This document shows positions 1 through 10,347 of a stretch of DNA of 64,000 bases, piece after piece. Made by a program: the position numbers and the translations under genes. Below the pieces are notes generated by a model, which ran no database searches, was not told where the DNA came from, and worked only from the letters and a program-made list of their open reading frames with translations. Location of the stretch: positions 186,001 through 250,000 of the forward strand of contig CAVYJK010000021.1 in assembly GCA_963768765.1 (NCBI GenBank), read 5' to 3'. Source of the DNA: DASWLF01 sp963768765. GTDB taxonomy: Bacteria; Desulfobacterota; Desulfobaccia; Desulfobaccales; 0-14-0-80-60-11. How positions within the stretch are numbered: the first letter of the stretch is position 1; each line of letters opens with the position of its first letter.

Positions 1-162
1 GTTCTCCACCAGGGTCTTCATGTTCTCCTTGATCTTGGCGGAGTAGGACACGCTGAACTGGTGGTAAATGACGCCCCCCAGGATAAACAGCGGGATTACG
101 GAAAAACTGAGGGTGGCCAGGATGATGTCCCACCATAATTTCTTATACTGCTTGGCTTCCAT
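1..162 (-). CDS. N-terminus of a membrane-anchored sensor protein (truncated by window edge)
   Basis: The first 54 codons of a minus-strand gene start at ATG 162 and run off the left edge. The peptide begins MEAKQYKKLWWDIILATLSF and has one hydrophobic segment (about residues 10-34) followed by a stretch likely to lie outside the membrane (HQFSVSYSAKIKENMKTLVEN). A short cytoplasmic head, a transmembrane helix and a helical start of an extracytoplasmic domain are typical of Cache-domain sensor kinases or chemoreceptors. The signalling part is outside the window, so the class is inferred only. No strong ribosome-binding site was seen. Confidence 0.6.
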   Translation of the reverse strand, partial: MEAKQYKKLWWDIILATLSFSVIPLFILGGVIYHQFSVSYSAKIKENMKTLVEN

Positions 163-611
163 ATAGTTGTCTGCCCTGAGTCCTCGTCAGACCGTTTACG
201 GCCCGCATGACCGGCTGCTCAAAAACCTTATATCATCCTTGGCGAGGTAATGCCCCAAGGCACACCCCGTCCCTTGGTTAATAAGCAATGGGCGTTCCAT
301 AATGGACGTCCAGGGAAAAATTAAGCTAACTTTTGGAGATAAAAGGGAAAAATAGAGGCGGCGGCGGGATTTGGCCCTGGGCCTGCAGAGGCGGCTGTCA
401 ATTTTTTTTACAGGTTGTAAAGAGCAAGCCACTTTGGGAGCTCTTTCTGATATAATTATAACATCTTATCGTGCTGGCGGGAAAATTGTCAAGGCTCGCG
501 GGAGCTTGCTGCCTCCCGGCGTTTCTCCTTGAATCTCCTCTCGTTATGGGCTAAATTTTCTGTTAATATATACATTTGCGCAGGCGAGCGCTTGCCGGGA
601 AGAGAGTCATT
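163..611. other. Intergenic region between divergent genes
   Basis: This 449-base gap separates the minus-strand sensor gene from pgi. It contains AT-rich patches (about 440-470 and 550-575) that could hold promoters for either direction. I see no RNA gene, repeat or convincing small coding frame; the short frames here have no ribosome-binding site or recognisable sequence. Confidence 0.5.
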
Positions 612-2051
612 ATGGAGCGTTATGAAGATCCCCGTTGGGCCGAAAGCCAGGCCCTGGGCCTTGATTACAATTACGCCATGGCGGAGTTTGTGGGGGAGCA
701 CGGCCTCCAAGAGGGGGATCTGGCTGACCTGGCCCCGCGCCTGGCCGCCCTGGATCAGGAAATCGCCCAAGGCCGGGCCGACGGCAGGCTGGGTTTCATG
801 GAACTGCCCTACCAGGACCAGGTCCTTAAGGAGATCAAGAAGTTATCCAAACCCATCACCGATTGGTGCTGGCACCTAGTGGTCTTGGGCATCGGCGGCT
901 CGGCCCTGGGGACCCGGGCCTTACACCAGGCCCTGTGCCATCCCCAGTACAACCTGTTTCCCATGGCGAGGCGGCAGCACCGGCCCGCCCTGTGGGTGGC
1001 GGACAACATCGACCCCGACTACTTTTTCGGCCTGCTGGACGGTCTGGAACTCCGGCGTACCGCCTTCAACGTCATCAGCAAGTCCGGCAGCACCGCGGAA
1101 ACCATGGCCCAGTTCATTTGGGCCTACCGTCTCCTTCAAAATCGGGTGGGCGACGACAAGGCCCGGGAGCGTCTCATCGTCACCACGGACCCGGAGAAAG
1201 GCCCCTTACGCCGGTTGGCCCGCCAGGAAGGTCTGCCGACCTTGAGCATCCCCCCCAACGTCGGGGGCCGCTTCTCGGTGCTCTCCGCTGTGGGGTTGCT
1301 GCCCGCCTCCCTGGTGGGCATCAATGTGAAAGAACTTCTAGCCGGCGCCCGGTTTATGGATCAACGCCTGAAAGCCGCGGAGCCGGCCCGCAACCCGGCC
1401 TACCGCCTGGCCGCGCTCTTTTATCTCTTTGCCGCGGTGAAAAAGCGGCCCATCCTGGTAATGATGCCCTATGCCACCACTTTAAGCGGCATGGCGGAAT
1501 GGTTCTGCCAGCTCTGGGCCGAGTCCCTGGGGAAAAGGTTAGCCCTGGACGGCCGGGTGGTTAACGCCGGCTCCACCCCGGTGCGCGCCGTCGGCGCCAC
1601 CGACCAGCATTCCCAACTGCAGCTCTACATGGAAGGCCCCCAGGACAAGCTCATCGCCTTCCTTCAGGTGGATAAGTTCCAGCACCACCTGGAGATTCCC
1701 GACCTGTTCGGCGAAAATGAAGACCTGGGCTACCTGGGAGGCCACTCCCTGAACGAACTCCTGGACCTGGAGCGGCAGGCCACCGCCTTCAACCTCATGC
1801 AGGCGGGCAGGCCCAGCCTCACTTTGAGCCTACCGGAGATCAACCCCTTTACCCTGGGCCAGTTGATTTATCTCCTGGAAGTGGCGACGGTGGCGGCGGC
1901 GGCCCTCTTCGGGGTAAACCCCCTGGACCAGCCGGGGGTGGAAGGCGGCAAGCAGACGACTTACGGGCTCATGGGCCGGCCGGGGTTTGACTCCCGGCGG
2001 CAGGAATTCGCCGCGGCCCCGCCCCCTTTGGAGAAATACCTTATTTCCTGA
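612..2051 (+). CDS. pgi: Glucose-6-phosphate isomerase
   Basis: This cytoplasmic enzyme interconverts glucose 6-phosphate and fructose 6-phosphate in glycolysis and gluconeogenesis. From ATG 612 it is 479 residues. Two SIS-type sugar-phosphate motifs are visible: GIGGSALGTR near residue 94 and SKSGSTAET near 157. The family active-site stretch GATDQHSQLQLYMEGP and the EWFCQLWAESLGK region are also present. ATG 612 is preferred over the in-frame TTG at 576 because GGGAAGAGAG lies just upstream at good spacing. The next gene starts 7 bases after its stop, suggesting co-transcription with a sensor kinase, an odd partner for a glycolytic enzyme. Confidence 0.95.
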   Translation: MERYEDPRWAESQALGLDYNYAMAEFVGEHGLQEGDLADLAPRLAALDQEIAQGRADGRLGFMELPYQDQVLKEIKKLSKPITDWCWHLVVLGIGGSALGTRALHQALCHPQYNLFPMARRQHRPALWVADNIDPDYFFGLLDGLELRRTAFNVISKSGSTAETMAQFIWAYRLLQNRVGDDKARERLIVTTDPEKGPLRRLARQEGLPTLSIPPNVGGRFSVLSAVGLLPASLVGINVKELLAGARFMDQRLKAAEPARNPAYRLAALFYLFAAVKKRPILVMMPYATTLSGMAEWFCQLWAESLGKRLALDGRVVNAGSTPVRAVGATDQHSQLQLYMEGPQDKLIAFLQVDKFQHHLEIPDLFGENEDLGYLGGHSLNELLDLERQATAFNLMQAGRPSLTLSLPEINPFTLGQLIYLLEVATVAAAALFGVNPLDQPGVEGGKQTTYGLMGRPGFDSRRQEFAAAPPPLEKYLIS

Positions 2052-2058
2052 ACTATCC

Positions 2059-3519
2059 ATGAAACGGTTCAACTTCAATATTTCCTGGTGGCGTGCCGGA
2101 AAAGATCTCAACACCTTTGGGTTGGTGAAGTTCTTTTCCCTGCCCGGGTTTATCGTTATTTTGATTTTCACCGGCATCCTGACGGTGCTCCTGACCCTGC
2201 GGGCCCAGCAGATGGCCCTGAAGAAAAATGAAGACTACCTCCTGCTCCTGGCGGCAAACCTGAACCACCAGATTTACCAGCAATTTGTTCTGCCCACGGC
2301 CTTTGAAAAAGGCGGGCGCATCACCCTGTCGGACCCGGAGCAGTCCAAGCGTCTGGATGTGGTGGTGCGCAACACCATTCACGGCTTTCACGTGGAGCAG
2401 CTGAACCAGTATGACCAGGAAGGAGTGTTTTCCTACAGCACCGAGAATTTACCCCTGGGGAAGAAATGCGACGATGTTCCGGGGGTGAAGAAAGCCCTGG
2501 CCGGCGACAACTACTTTGAGTTACCCGGCTACAGCACCTTCTGGGGCATCTTCTGGCCCCGCGGCTATAAGAACCAGCACCTCAAGGCTTACATCCCCTT
2601 CCGCCTGGAAGAGAAGCTGGTCCCCCACTCGGGCCCGGTGGTGGGCGTCTTTGAGATAACCCAGAATATTTCCGGCGACCTGGCGGAGATCGGCAATTTC
2701 CGGCTCATCATCCTCGTCACCCTGGTGGTGATCATGGGCCTGCTCTTCCTGGTGCTCCGACAAATCGTCAAGCAGGCGGGGATAATCCTGGAGCGCCGCC
2801 AGGAGGAGCAGCGCGCCCTGGAGTCACAGTTGCATCAGTCCGAGCGCCTGGCGGCCTTGGGGGAAATGACCGCGGGGGTGGCCCACGAGGTCCGCAATCC
2901 CCTGGGGATTATCAGCTCCACCGCGGAGCTTTTGCAGGAGCGCCTGAGCAAGTACGAGCCGCAAGACCGCCTGGCCCAGATCATCGTGGAAGAGTCCAAC
3001 CGGCTCAACGAAAAGGTCACGGAATTTCTGGACTTCGCCCGGCCCCGGGTGCCCAATCTGCGTCCTTGCGATCTGGAAGGGGTCCTGAACCGCAGCCTGG
3101 AACTGCTGGAGCCAGAGATCAACCGGCTGGGCATCACGGTGCAGCGCGAGTATAACCTCAACGGCCGGGTGCTGGCAGACCCGGACCTCCTGCACCAGGC
3201 TTTCTTGAACATCCTGCTAAACGCCATCCAGGCCATGCCGGGGGGCGGCCAGCTCACGGTGGAAACCTGGAACGGCCCCAAGGGCCGCGGCGGTGAGATC
3301 TCCATCCGGGATACCGGGGAAGGCATCGATCCCGAGAATTTGATAAAGATCCTCAATCCTTTCTTCACCACCAAAGAAAGGGGCAGCGGCCTGGGACTGC
3401 CCATTGTTAAGAGCATCATTGAGGGCCACCGGGGGACTTTAAAGATAGACAGCGCCGTGGGTGAGGGCACCACCGTGACCATCACCCTGCCGGAATTGCC
3501 CTGGAAAAAAACGGCTTGA
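2059..3519 (+). CDS. Membrane sensor histidine kinase (NtrB/ZraS-like)
   Basis: This is a 486-residue two-component kinase. Transmembrane helices at about residues 26-47 and 215-236 enclose a periplasmic sensing domain of about 165 residues with no recognised fold. A short linker leads to the HisKA helix with phospho-acceptor His276 (VAHEVRNP). The ATPase domain shows the N box (NILLNAIQAM, near 384), G1 (DTGEGID) and F/G2 boxes (FFTTKERGSGLGL). ATG 2059 follows the pgi stop by 7 bases; an in-frame upstream extension inside pgi is not credible. The NtrC-type regulator 66 bases downstream is the obvious partner. The signal is unknown. Confidence 0.9.
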   Translation: MKRFNFNISWWRAGKDLNTFGLVKFFSLPGFIVILIFTGILTVLLTLRAQQMALKKNEDYLLLLAANLNHQIYQQFVLPTAFEKGGRITLSDPEQSKRLDVVVRNTIHGFHVEQLNQYDQEGVFSYSTENLPLGKKCDDVPGVKKALAGDNYFELPGYSTFWGIFWPRGYKNQHLKAYIPFRLEEKLVPHSGPVVGVFEITQNISGDLAEIGNFRLIILVTLVVIMGLLFLVLRQIVKQAGIILERRQEEQRALESQLHQSERLAALGEMTAGVAHEVRNPLGIISSTAELLQERLSKYEPQDRLAQIIVEESNRLNEKVTEFLDFARPRVPNLRPCDLEGVLNRSLELLEPEINRLGITVQREYNLNGRVLADPDLLHQAFLNILLNAIQAMPGGGQLTVETWNGPKGRGGEISIRDTGEGIDPENLIKILNPFFTTKERGSGLGLPIVKSIIEGHRGTLKIDSAVGEGTTVTITLPELPWKKTA

Positions 3520-3585
3520 GTCTGGAAAATTCAGCGCCGGCAAGTCCAATCCCTGTGAAGACTGCAAAAGCGAGCCAAGACTTTT

Positions 3586-4956
<1,371 letters not shown>

Positions 4957-4982
4957 ACCGATAAAACCGTAACGGCCGCGGG

Positions 4983-5010
4983 ATAGGGGCGATTCGCGGA
5001 CCGCCCCTAC
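4983..5010. repeat. Interspersed palindromic repeat (ATAGGGGCG...CGCCCCTAC family)
   Basis: An imperfect inverted repeat with outer arms (A/G)TAGGGGCG and CGCCCCTAC. Related copies lie at 29969-30024, 30858-30933 and 62633-62684. All are intergenic, consistent with a REP-like element. Confidence 0.65.
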
Positions 5011-5030
5011 GAATCGATTCTTTAAGCATG

Positions 5031-5056
5031 GGTGGCACCGGCGTCCCGCCGGTGTC
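5031..5056. repeat. Interspersed palindrome GGTGGCACCGGCG...CGCCGGTG
   Basis: The arms CACCGGCG and CGCCGGTG flank a three-base centre. Close relatives reading GTGGCACAGGCGTCTCGCCTGTGC lie at 6694-6719 and 59334-59359. This copy sits immediately upstream of the thrC ribosome-binding site and provides two in-frame GTG codons that could be mistaken for starts. Confidence 0.65.
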
Positions 5057-5073
5057 TTGTGTATGGAGGCACC

Positions 5074-6543
5074 GTGCAACCCCAAGACTTTCCTGAAGAC
5101 ATCCGTCCCCATCTCATCCCCGCGCCCACCGGCGAGATGGTCTACCGCTGCCTGGAGTGCGGGGCCGAATACGGCATCACCGAGCTGCTTTATACCTGCC
5201 CCAAGTGCCGGGGCCTCTTCCTGCTGGTGGACAAAAACGAGGCGCGCCTGAAAGAACGACCCGGGTCTTTCTGGCGGCGGCTCTTCGATTACCGCAAGAT
5301 GCTCAACGAGCCGGCCCTCAAGGGGATTTTTCTCTACTACGAACTCATCGCCCCGGTCATCCCGCTTATCGACATCATTTACCTGGGCGAAGGCCACACC
5401 CCCCTGGTGGCCGCCAATGAGGACCTCAGGGGCGAGGTGGGGGCCGCCTTTTACTTCAAGAACGACGGCCAGAACCCCAGCGCCTCCTTCAAGGACCGGG
5501 GCATGGCCGCGGCCCTGAGCTACCTCAACTTCCTGGTGCGCCGGCCCGGGGCCGGGCGGGTGCTGGCCATCTGCGCCTCCACCGGGGACACCTCCGCCTC
5601 CGCCGCCCTGTACGCCGCCTATCTGGGCGACAGAGTGGCCTCCGCGGTGCTCCTGCCCCACGGCAAGGTCACGCCCCAGCAGCTGGCCCAGCCCCTGGGC
5701 AGCGGCGCCCAGGTATTGGAGATCCCCGGGGTCTTCGACGACTGCATGAAGGTGGTGGAGCACCTGGCCGACCACTACCAGGTGGCCCTGCTCAACTCCA
5801 AAAACCCCTGGCGCATCCGGGGCCAGGAGTCCTATGCCTATGAAATCGCCCAAAGGTTTGATTACGACCTGACCCAAAAAGCCGTTTTCGTCCCCATCGG
5901 CAACGCCGGCAACATCACCGCCATCATGCAGGGCTTCCTGCGCCTTAAGGATCTCGACATCATCGACACCCTGCCCCGCATCGTCGGGGTGCAGTCCCGC
6001 CACGCCGACCCGGTGTTCCGCTACTACCTGGAACCCGATCCGGCCAAAAGGGTCTTCAAGCCGGTGACGGTGCAGCCCTCCGTGGCCCAGGCCGCCATGA
6101 TCGGCAACCCCGTCTCCATGCCCCGGGTCATCCGCCTGGTGGAGGAGTACCACCGCCGGGCCGGAGAGGGCGGTGTCGCGGTGGTCCAGGTGAGCGAGCA
6201 GGAGATCATGGACTCCATGCTCCTGGCCAACAGATGCGGCCACATCGCCTGCACCCAGGGCGGCGAGTCCCTGGCGGGCCTCCGGGCCGCCCTCGCCGCC
6301 GGGCTCATTCCCCGAGGCGAAGTGGCGGTGCTGGACGCCACCGCCCACCACCTGAAATTCATCGGCTTCCAGCAGATGTACTTCGAGGACTCCTTCCCCC
6401 CGGAATTCGAAGTGATCCCCAAGCCCCAATACCAGAACCGGCCGCAGCTCCTCACCCCCAGGACCGTCGCCCCGGAAGAGAAGGTGGCCGACCTGGCAAC
6501 CCAGATCGCGGCCCTGCTGGGCCTGACGCCGAAAAAGAGTTGA
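5074..6543 (+). CDS. thrC: Threonine synthase
   Basis: This PLP enzyme converts O-phosphohomoserine to threonine. From GTG 5074 it is 489 residues. The N-terminus has a zinc-ribbon-like pair of cysteine pairs (Cys26/29 and Cys42/45), seen in one group of threonine synthases. The PLP lysine is Lys140 in NPSASFKDRGMA, and PIGNAGNITA matches the phosphate-binding glycine-rich loop. GTG 5074 is chosen because GGAGG lies at 5065-5069; GTG 5032 is in frame but inside a palindromic repeat and has no such site. The gene follows the NtrC-type regulator by 117 bases and may be transcribed with it. Confidence 0.93.
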   Translation: MQPQDFPEDIRPHLIPAPTGEMVYRCLECGAEYGITELLYTCPKCRGLFLLVDKNEARLKERPGSFWRRLFDYRKMLNEPALKGIFLYYELIAPVIPLIDIIYLGEGHTPLVAANEDLRGEVGAAFYFKNDGQNPSASFKDRGMAAALSYLNFLVRRPGAGRVLAICASTGDTSASAALYAAYLGDRVASAVLLPHGKVTPQQLAQPLGSGAQVLEIPGVFDDCMKVVEHLADHYQVALLNSKNPWRIRGQESYAYEIAQRFDYDLTQKAVFVPIGNAGNITAIMQGFLRLKDLDIIDTLPRIVGVQSRHADPVFRYYLEPDPAKRVFKPVTVQPSVAQAAMIGNPVSMPRVIRLVEEYHRRAGEGGVAVVQVSEQEIMDSMLLANRCGHIACTQGGESLAGLRAALAAGLIPRGEVAVLDATAHHLKFIGFQQMYFEDSFPPEFEVIPKPQYQNRPQLLTPRTVAPEEKVADLATQIAALLGLTPKKS

Positions 6544-6558
6544 GGTTATGGAATTATT

Positions 6559-6625
6559 GGGGGAGGGGGCTAAGGGCCCACGGCCCTTACCCCCTCCCCC
6601 AAACCCCCACCCCCAATCCCTTAAG
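6559..6625. repeat. Purine/pyrimidine-rich inverted repeat (GGGGGAGGGGGCTAAGGGC family)
   Basis: A GA-rich arm (GGGGGAGGGGGCTAAGGGCC) is followed by its CT-rich complement (GGCCCTTACCCCCTCCCCC) and a tail CCCCCAATCCCTTAAG. Related copies lie at 11771-11837, 14527-14569, 28705-28780 and 59560-59624, each next to the 3' end of a gene. The RNA would form a strong hairpin, but no U-run follows. Confidence 0.65.
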
Positions 6626-6693
6626 TATTATTTCAAACCAGGGATGCCGAGACCTTCAGCCCCGCCCTCCCTGGCCGACCAATGGCCGTTTTT

Positions 6694-6719
6694 GGTGGCA
6701 CAGGCGTCTCGCCTGTGCT
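6694..6719. repeat. Interspersed palindrome GTGGCACAGGCGTCTCGCCTGTGC
   Basis: The arms CACAGGCG and CGCCTGTG surround TCT. It matches the copy at 59334-59359 and is a variant of 5031-5056. It lies in the gap between thrC and the thioesterase gene. Confidence 0.7.
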
Positions 6720-6840
6720 ATGAAAAAGGCTGAAAGTCCGGTCCACCTGCGGGTCTTAACATCAGCTCTCCTGTAGCTCCCTCCTGAGGGGGAGGTTCCC
6801 GGGTAGGGCTGAAATAGGATAGGCATAGGGAAGGCGGTTC

Positions 6841-7299
6841 ATGAGTTCGGAAGATAAGCGACCACCCCAAGAGCCCCTGGCCACTCCCCTGGCCGACGGC
6901 TACTGCTTCGTCTGCGGCAAGGACAACCCCAGGGGCCTGAAGATTAAGGTCCGTTACAACGAGGCCGAGCTGGCCGCGGAAACGGAACTCGCCCTGGCCA
7001 AGGAGTTCCAGGGCTGGCGGCAGGTCATCCACGGCGGCCTCCTGGCCACCCTGCTGGATGAACTGATGGCCCATGCGGTGTGGCGCTTCGCCGGGCCGGG
7101 AGTGACCTTGAGCCTGGAAGTGCGCTTTCACCAGCCGCTCAAACCCGGGGAGCGCATCCGGGTCCGAGGGGTGCTCCAACCCGCCAACAGCAGCCGCCGC
7201 CTGGCCGAAGCCGAGATCATCCGTCTTACTGACGGGGCCCGCATCGCCTCGGGCAAGAGCCGTTTTCTGCTGCTGGAAAAAGCAGAACCTGGGCCTTAG
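6841..7299 (+). CDS. PaaI-like hotdog-fold thioesterase
   Basis: This 152-residue single-domain hotdog protein probably hydrolyses an acyl-CoA or similar thioester in the cytoplasm. The family signature HGGLLATLLDELMAHAVW is at about residues 63-80; it contains the helix with the catalytic acid of PaaI-type enzymes. A short N-terminal extension with a single CxxC-like pair (CFVCGKDNPRGL) is typical of a subgroup. ATG 6841 has GGAAGG upstream. Flanking genes (thrC, rlmH) give no hint of the substrate. A frameshifted relative of a different hotdog family is at 11342-11732. Confidence 0.85.
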   Translation: MSSEDKRPPQEPLATPLADGYCFVCGKDNPRGLKIKVRYNEAELAAETELALAKEFQGWRQVIHGGLLATLLDELMAHAVWRFAGPGVTLSLEVRFHQPLKPGERIRVRGVLQPANSSRRLAEAEIIRLTDGARIASGKSRFLLLEKAEPGP

Positions 7300-7442
7300 T
7301 TCTTCTTTATTGCGCTGACCGGCCGATCTTTCCACGTCGGGGGCCCACCGGGCCCCTCATATCTTGCAATTCAGCATAGGGGGGCAATAAATCACGCCCC
7401 TAGAATCCCCCTCGATAGCACGTCAAAAACGGGGTTCTTCAA

Positions 7443-7913
7443 ATGCTGCATGTAACCATCCTCATGGTGGGCAAAACTCGGGAAGGCTTCATCCGGGACG
7501 GGGTGGCCTTCTATGAGAAGCGCCTCCGGCCCTTTATCCAGCTTATTCTCAAAACCGTGCGGGAGGAAAAAGAAAGCCCCGGCTTGAGCCCTGATACCAT
7601 CAAAGCCCGGGAAGGGGCCCGCCTCCAGGCCCAGATCCCGCCCCGGGCCTGGGTGGTGGCATTGGACCCCCAGGGAAAGAAATTCACTTCCGAAGAATTG
7701 GCCGCCTGGCTCACGTCCCGGGAACTGGACTCCCGCCCCCTCACCTTCCTCATCGGCGGCCACCTGGGCCTGGACGAAGCCACCCTAACCGCGGCCCACG
7801 AGCGCCTCGCCCTCTCCCACCTCACCCTGACCCACGAACTGACCCGCCTGGTTCTCCTGGAGCAGCTCTACCGGGCCGCCACCATCAAGGCCGGCCACCC
7901 TTACCATGTCTAA
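7443..7913 (+). CDS. rlmH: 23S rRNA (pseudouridine1915-N3)-methyltransferase RlmH
   Basis: This 156-residue SPOUT methyltransferase methylates pseudouridine 1915 of 23S rRNA in the intact ribosome. Family marks are the N-terminal I(L)MVGKTRE strand, FLIGGHLGL (S-adenosylmethionine knot), LSHLTLTHELTRLVLLEQLYRA and the C-terminal HPYH. Length matches the family (about 155). The start ATG 7443 has only a weak ribosome-binding site. It stands alone between a plus-strand thioesterase gene and a convergent nitroreductase gene. Confidence 0.95.
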   Translation: MLHVTILMVGKTREGFIRDGVAFYEKRLRPFIQLILKTVREEKESPGLSPDTIKAREGARLQAQIPPRAWVVALDPQGKKFTSEELAAWLTSRELDSRPLTFLIGGHLGLDEATLTAAHERLALSHLTLTHELTRLVLLEQLYRAATIKAGHPYHV

Positions 7914-7941
7914 GGGGGAAAGGTCAAGAACGGGACAAAAA

Positions 7942-8044
7942 ATTAGCCACAGAGGCACAGAGGACACAAAGACTTTTTGGAAAGTGGGGTGGGCATTGCC
8001 CACCCTATTTTCCAAGCTCTGTGCTCTCTGGGTCTTTGTGGTTA
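7942..8044. repeat. Nested inverted repeat between convergent genes
   Basis: The outer arms are imperfect: AGCCACAGAGGCACAGAGGA near 7944 and its approximate complement ending CTTTGTGGTT near 8042. Inside is a perfect palindrome GGGTGGGC-ATT-GCCCACCC (7987-8005). It separates convergent rlmH and nitroreductase genes. The outer arms resemble ACAGAG-rich dispersed repeats known from several phyla. Confidence 0.6.
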
Positions 8045-8068
8045 GGTATTTATTTTTCTGCCTTTTCC

Positions 8069-8734
8069 TTACTTAACCCACTGCACAAATTTTTCCAGCG
8101 GCTCCCGCTCGGTGCGGAAGGCATTGGCCGGGGCTTGCGGGTCCGGGTGCCCCAGGGCGATGCCCACCACGATCTTGTGGGTCGGGGTCAACTTGAGGTG
8201 CCGGCGGATAATATCGGGATACAGGGCCAGCTGGGCCTCGATGCAGGTCCCCAGGCCCAGGGCGTGGGCCGCCAGGCAGAGGCTCTGGGTGATGGCCCCC
8301 AGGTCGAACATGGCGTAGGGCTCGGTCAGCTCCGCATTGAAGATGACGTAGATGATCACCGGGGCGCCGAACCCCCCTGTCATGTTCACCATGTGGGCCC
8401 ACCGGCTGGCTTTGTCGTCCCGGGCCACCCCCATGGTCCCGAATAGGCCCGCGGCGCAGGCCATGTAGCGTTCCTTGTAGACGTCCGGGAAAGTCCCCGG
8501 CATGGTGACGTCGGGGTTGGGGGGAAGTTTCCCCTCATAAGCCGCCACCAGCTCCGCAGTCAGGCGTTTCACCTGGTCCCCCGCCACTACCACCAGTTCC
8601 CAGGGCTGGGTGTTGCCCCAGGAGGGGGACCAGCGGGCGGCTTCCAGGACCTGGGTGATGAGTTCGCGTCCCACCGGCTCGGCTTTAAAGGCCCGGATGC
8701 TCTTTCTGGTTTTCAAGGCTACCAGCATCTCCAT
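8069..8734 (-). CDS. Nitroreductase family protein
   Basis: This 221-residue FMN-dependent oxidoreductase-like protein begins with the family motif (TRKSIRAFKAEPV), followed by ARWSPSWGNTQPWELVVV, which forms the FMN pocket, and ends with the usual IALGHPDPQAP stretch and a short C-terminal helix. Such proteins reduce nitroaromatics, quinones or enoates with NAD(P)H; the substrate cannot be told. GGAGG precedes ATG 8734 at good spacing. It is transcribed alone and converges on rlmH. Confidence 0.88.
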   Translation of the reverse strand: MEMLVALKTRKSIRAFKAEPVGRELITQVLEAARWSPSWGNTQPWELVVVAGDQVKRLTAELVAAYEGKLPPNPDVTMPGTFPDVYKERYMACAAGLFGTMGVARDDKASRWAHMVNMTGGFGAPVIIYVIFNAELTEPYAMFDLGAITQSLCLAAHALGLGTCIEAQLALYPDIIRRHLKLTPTHKIVVGIALGHPDPQAPANAFRTEREPLEKFVQWVK

Positions 8735-8932
8735 ATTTCAACCTCCGGATTTATTTCGGAGGCCTGGGGTTCGCCCTTGTTTCTGCAGGTCTCCTGAGAT
8801 ATTAATTAAGATGCGGCCCTGACCCTGTCAATTCTTTTTTGATTATTGTGGGGGTTGGCGGCCGCGGGCGCAGTTAAGGGCAGGGGCTTCCCGCTCCTTG
8901 AGACCCCCCTTGGCTATCAACGGAGGAAATCC

Positions 8933-9880
8933 ATGGGCTCAGGTTGGCAAATTGTTGCCTTTCCGGTGATCCTGCCCTGGCGGGAGGAGTTCTGGACCTT
9001 GCCCGTCTATTTCCCGGACCTGCGGGTCGGGGTCATACCGGGGTGGCCCCAGCAGTTGCCCTATCAGGGCATGCCTTTGCCCCCGGAGGCGGAGCCGCAC
9101 CCCCAGGAACTCAAGCACTACAAGCCCGGAGACCTGCGCCAATGGCAGGCCTTTCGGGATTTTCAACGGGAGCAGGGAGAAGAGGGCGATTTGCTCCAGG
9201 TCTTGCGCCACTACGGCGAAGCCGCGGCTCCGGAGCAGGAGTCCCCCGATGCCTGGTCCCTGGCCTGGCAAATTGAGAAGATGCAGGCCGACCAGGACAC
9301 CCAGCTGCAGTTGGTGGACCAGGGGCAGGATTGGTTGCAGGAGGTCCTCAAGTCCGAGCCCTGGGAGGAAAGCGTCTCCTTCAGGGCGGTGCCCGGGGTG
9401 GGTGAGATGGTGGACCCGGAACTGGCGCAGTTGCGCTACCGGCTCTGGCGCCGGGTCATGGCCCCTTACCTTACGGAACCCTGGGCCCCCTTGCTCCTGG
9501 GGCGCACTTCCCGGTCCCTGTTCCTGACCCTCAAAGGCTGGCCGGATTGGACCAACCTCAAAAAGGTGCAGATTCCGCTGCCGGGGTGCCGCAGCGGCTC
9601 AGAGTGGCTGGCGGTTGCCGGCGACTCCGGGGCGCCGCCCTGGCTGGGAAAATTTCAAGAACTCTTGACCGCCTTGCTGGCAGCGGCCGCCGGGCAAGAG
9701 GACCTGGGGGCCGCAGCCCGGGGGCTCATAGAGTTTGTGAACGATGAGGTGGCGGCCCGCTGGCCTCTTCCGCCGGCCTGGAGCTGGGACCTGGAAGTCT
9801 GGGCGCCGGATGCGGCCACCCAAGGAGATGGCCCGGTCTTATGTTGGCGCGGCGCGGGCATCGGGGTCCTGCCGGGATAA
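8933..9880 (+). CDS. Uncharacterised 315-residue protein
   Basis: I do not recognise a family. The protein (start MGSGWQIVAFPVILPWREEF) is rich in Trp, Pro, Gln and Leu, with no signal peptide, membrane segment or cysteine cluster. The middle (about residues 85-190) is acidic and likely helical; the C-terminal half contains WLGKFQELLTALLAAAAG. ATG 8933 is preferred to the longer frame starting at 8846 because GGAGGA lies just before it. It converges on rpoZ. A cytoplasmic structural or regulatory role is possible, but nothing in the sequence decides. Confidence 0.7.
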   Translation: MGSGWQIVAFPVILPWREEFWTLPVYFPDLRVGVIPGWPQQLPYQGMPLPPEAEPHPQELKHYKPGDLRQWQAFRDFQREQGEEGDLLQVLRHYGEAAAPEQESPDAWSLAWQIEKMQADQDTQLQLVDQGQDWLQEVLKSEPWEESVSFRAVPGVGEMVDPELAQLRYRLWRRVMAPYLTEPWAPLLLGRTSRSLFLTLKGWPDWTNLKKVQIPLPGCRSGSEWLAVAGDSGAPPWLGKFQELLTALLAAAAGQEDLGAAARGLIEFVNDEVAARWPLPPAWSWDLEVWAPDAATQGDGPVLCWRGAGIGVLPG

Positions 9881-10000
9881 AAAGATCTCGGGAAATCCGG
9901 TTCGATAAGTTGGTATTAAGGGCGGGGGCCAGGGGCACCCCGAAAGTCCACGGCGGCGGACCCCCATGCCCGGCAGAATCCCCACCCACTTCCGGCGGGA

Positions 10001-10216
10001 TTATTCTTCCGGTTCAGGCAGGGCTTTCAAGGGGTGGCTGGGGACGATCTTCCCCGCGGCAATTTCCCGCAAGGCCATGACGATCTCTTTGTTGTCCCCT
10101 TTGACCAGCACCGGCGCTCCGCGGTAGATCTGGCGCACCCTTTTGGCCGCCAGGTGCACCAGGCCGAAGCGAGTAGGCACCTTTCCCAGACAATCTTCAA
10201 TAGTAACCCGAGCCAT
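10001..10216 (-). CDS. rpoZ: DNA-directed RNA polymerase omega subunit
   Basis: This 71-residue protein matches omega: MARVTIEDCLGKVPTRFGLVHLAAKR covers the conserved N-terminal helix, and KGDNKEIVMALREIAAGKI the second conserved segment. Omega assists assembly of the beta-prime subunit and is part of the ppGpp site. GGAGAG lies upstream of ATG 10216. In many proteobacteria rpoZ sits with gmk and spoT; here its neighbours are unknown genes, a small zinc-ribbon frame upstream and a convergent unknown gene. Confidence 0.93.
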   Translation of the reverse strand: MARVTIEDCLGKVPTRFGLVHLAAKRVRQIYRGAPVLVKGDNKEIVMALREIAAGKIVPSHPLKALPEPEE

Positions 10217-10347
10217 ATGCTATCTCTCCAGTCAATGCCGCTTAAGGTATGGCGCTCAGCCGCGCTCCGCCTCTCCGTTAACTTAACCTTTTTGCGTTCT
10301 TCTGTCAAAGGAAGGGGACTTCGCCGTCTGGGCCCTGACCTTTTGCG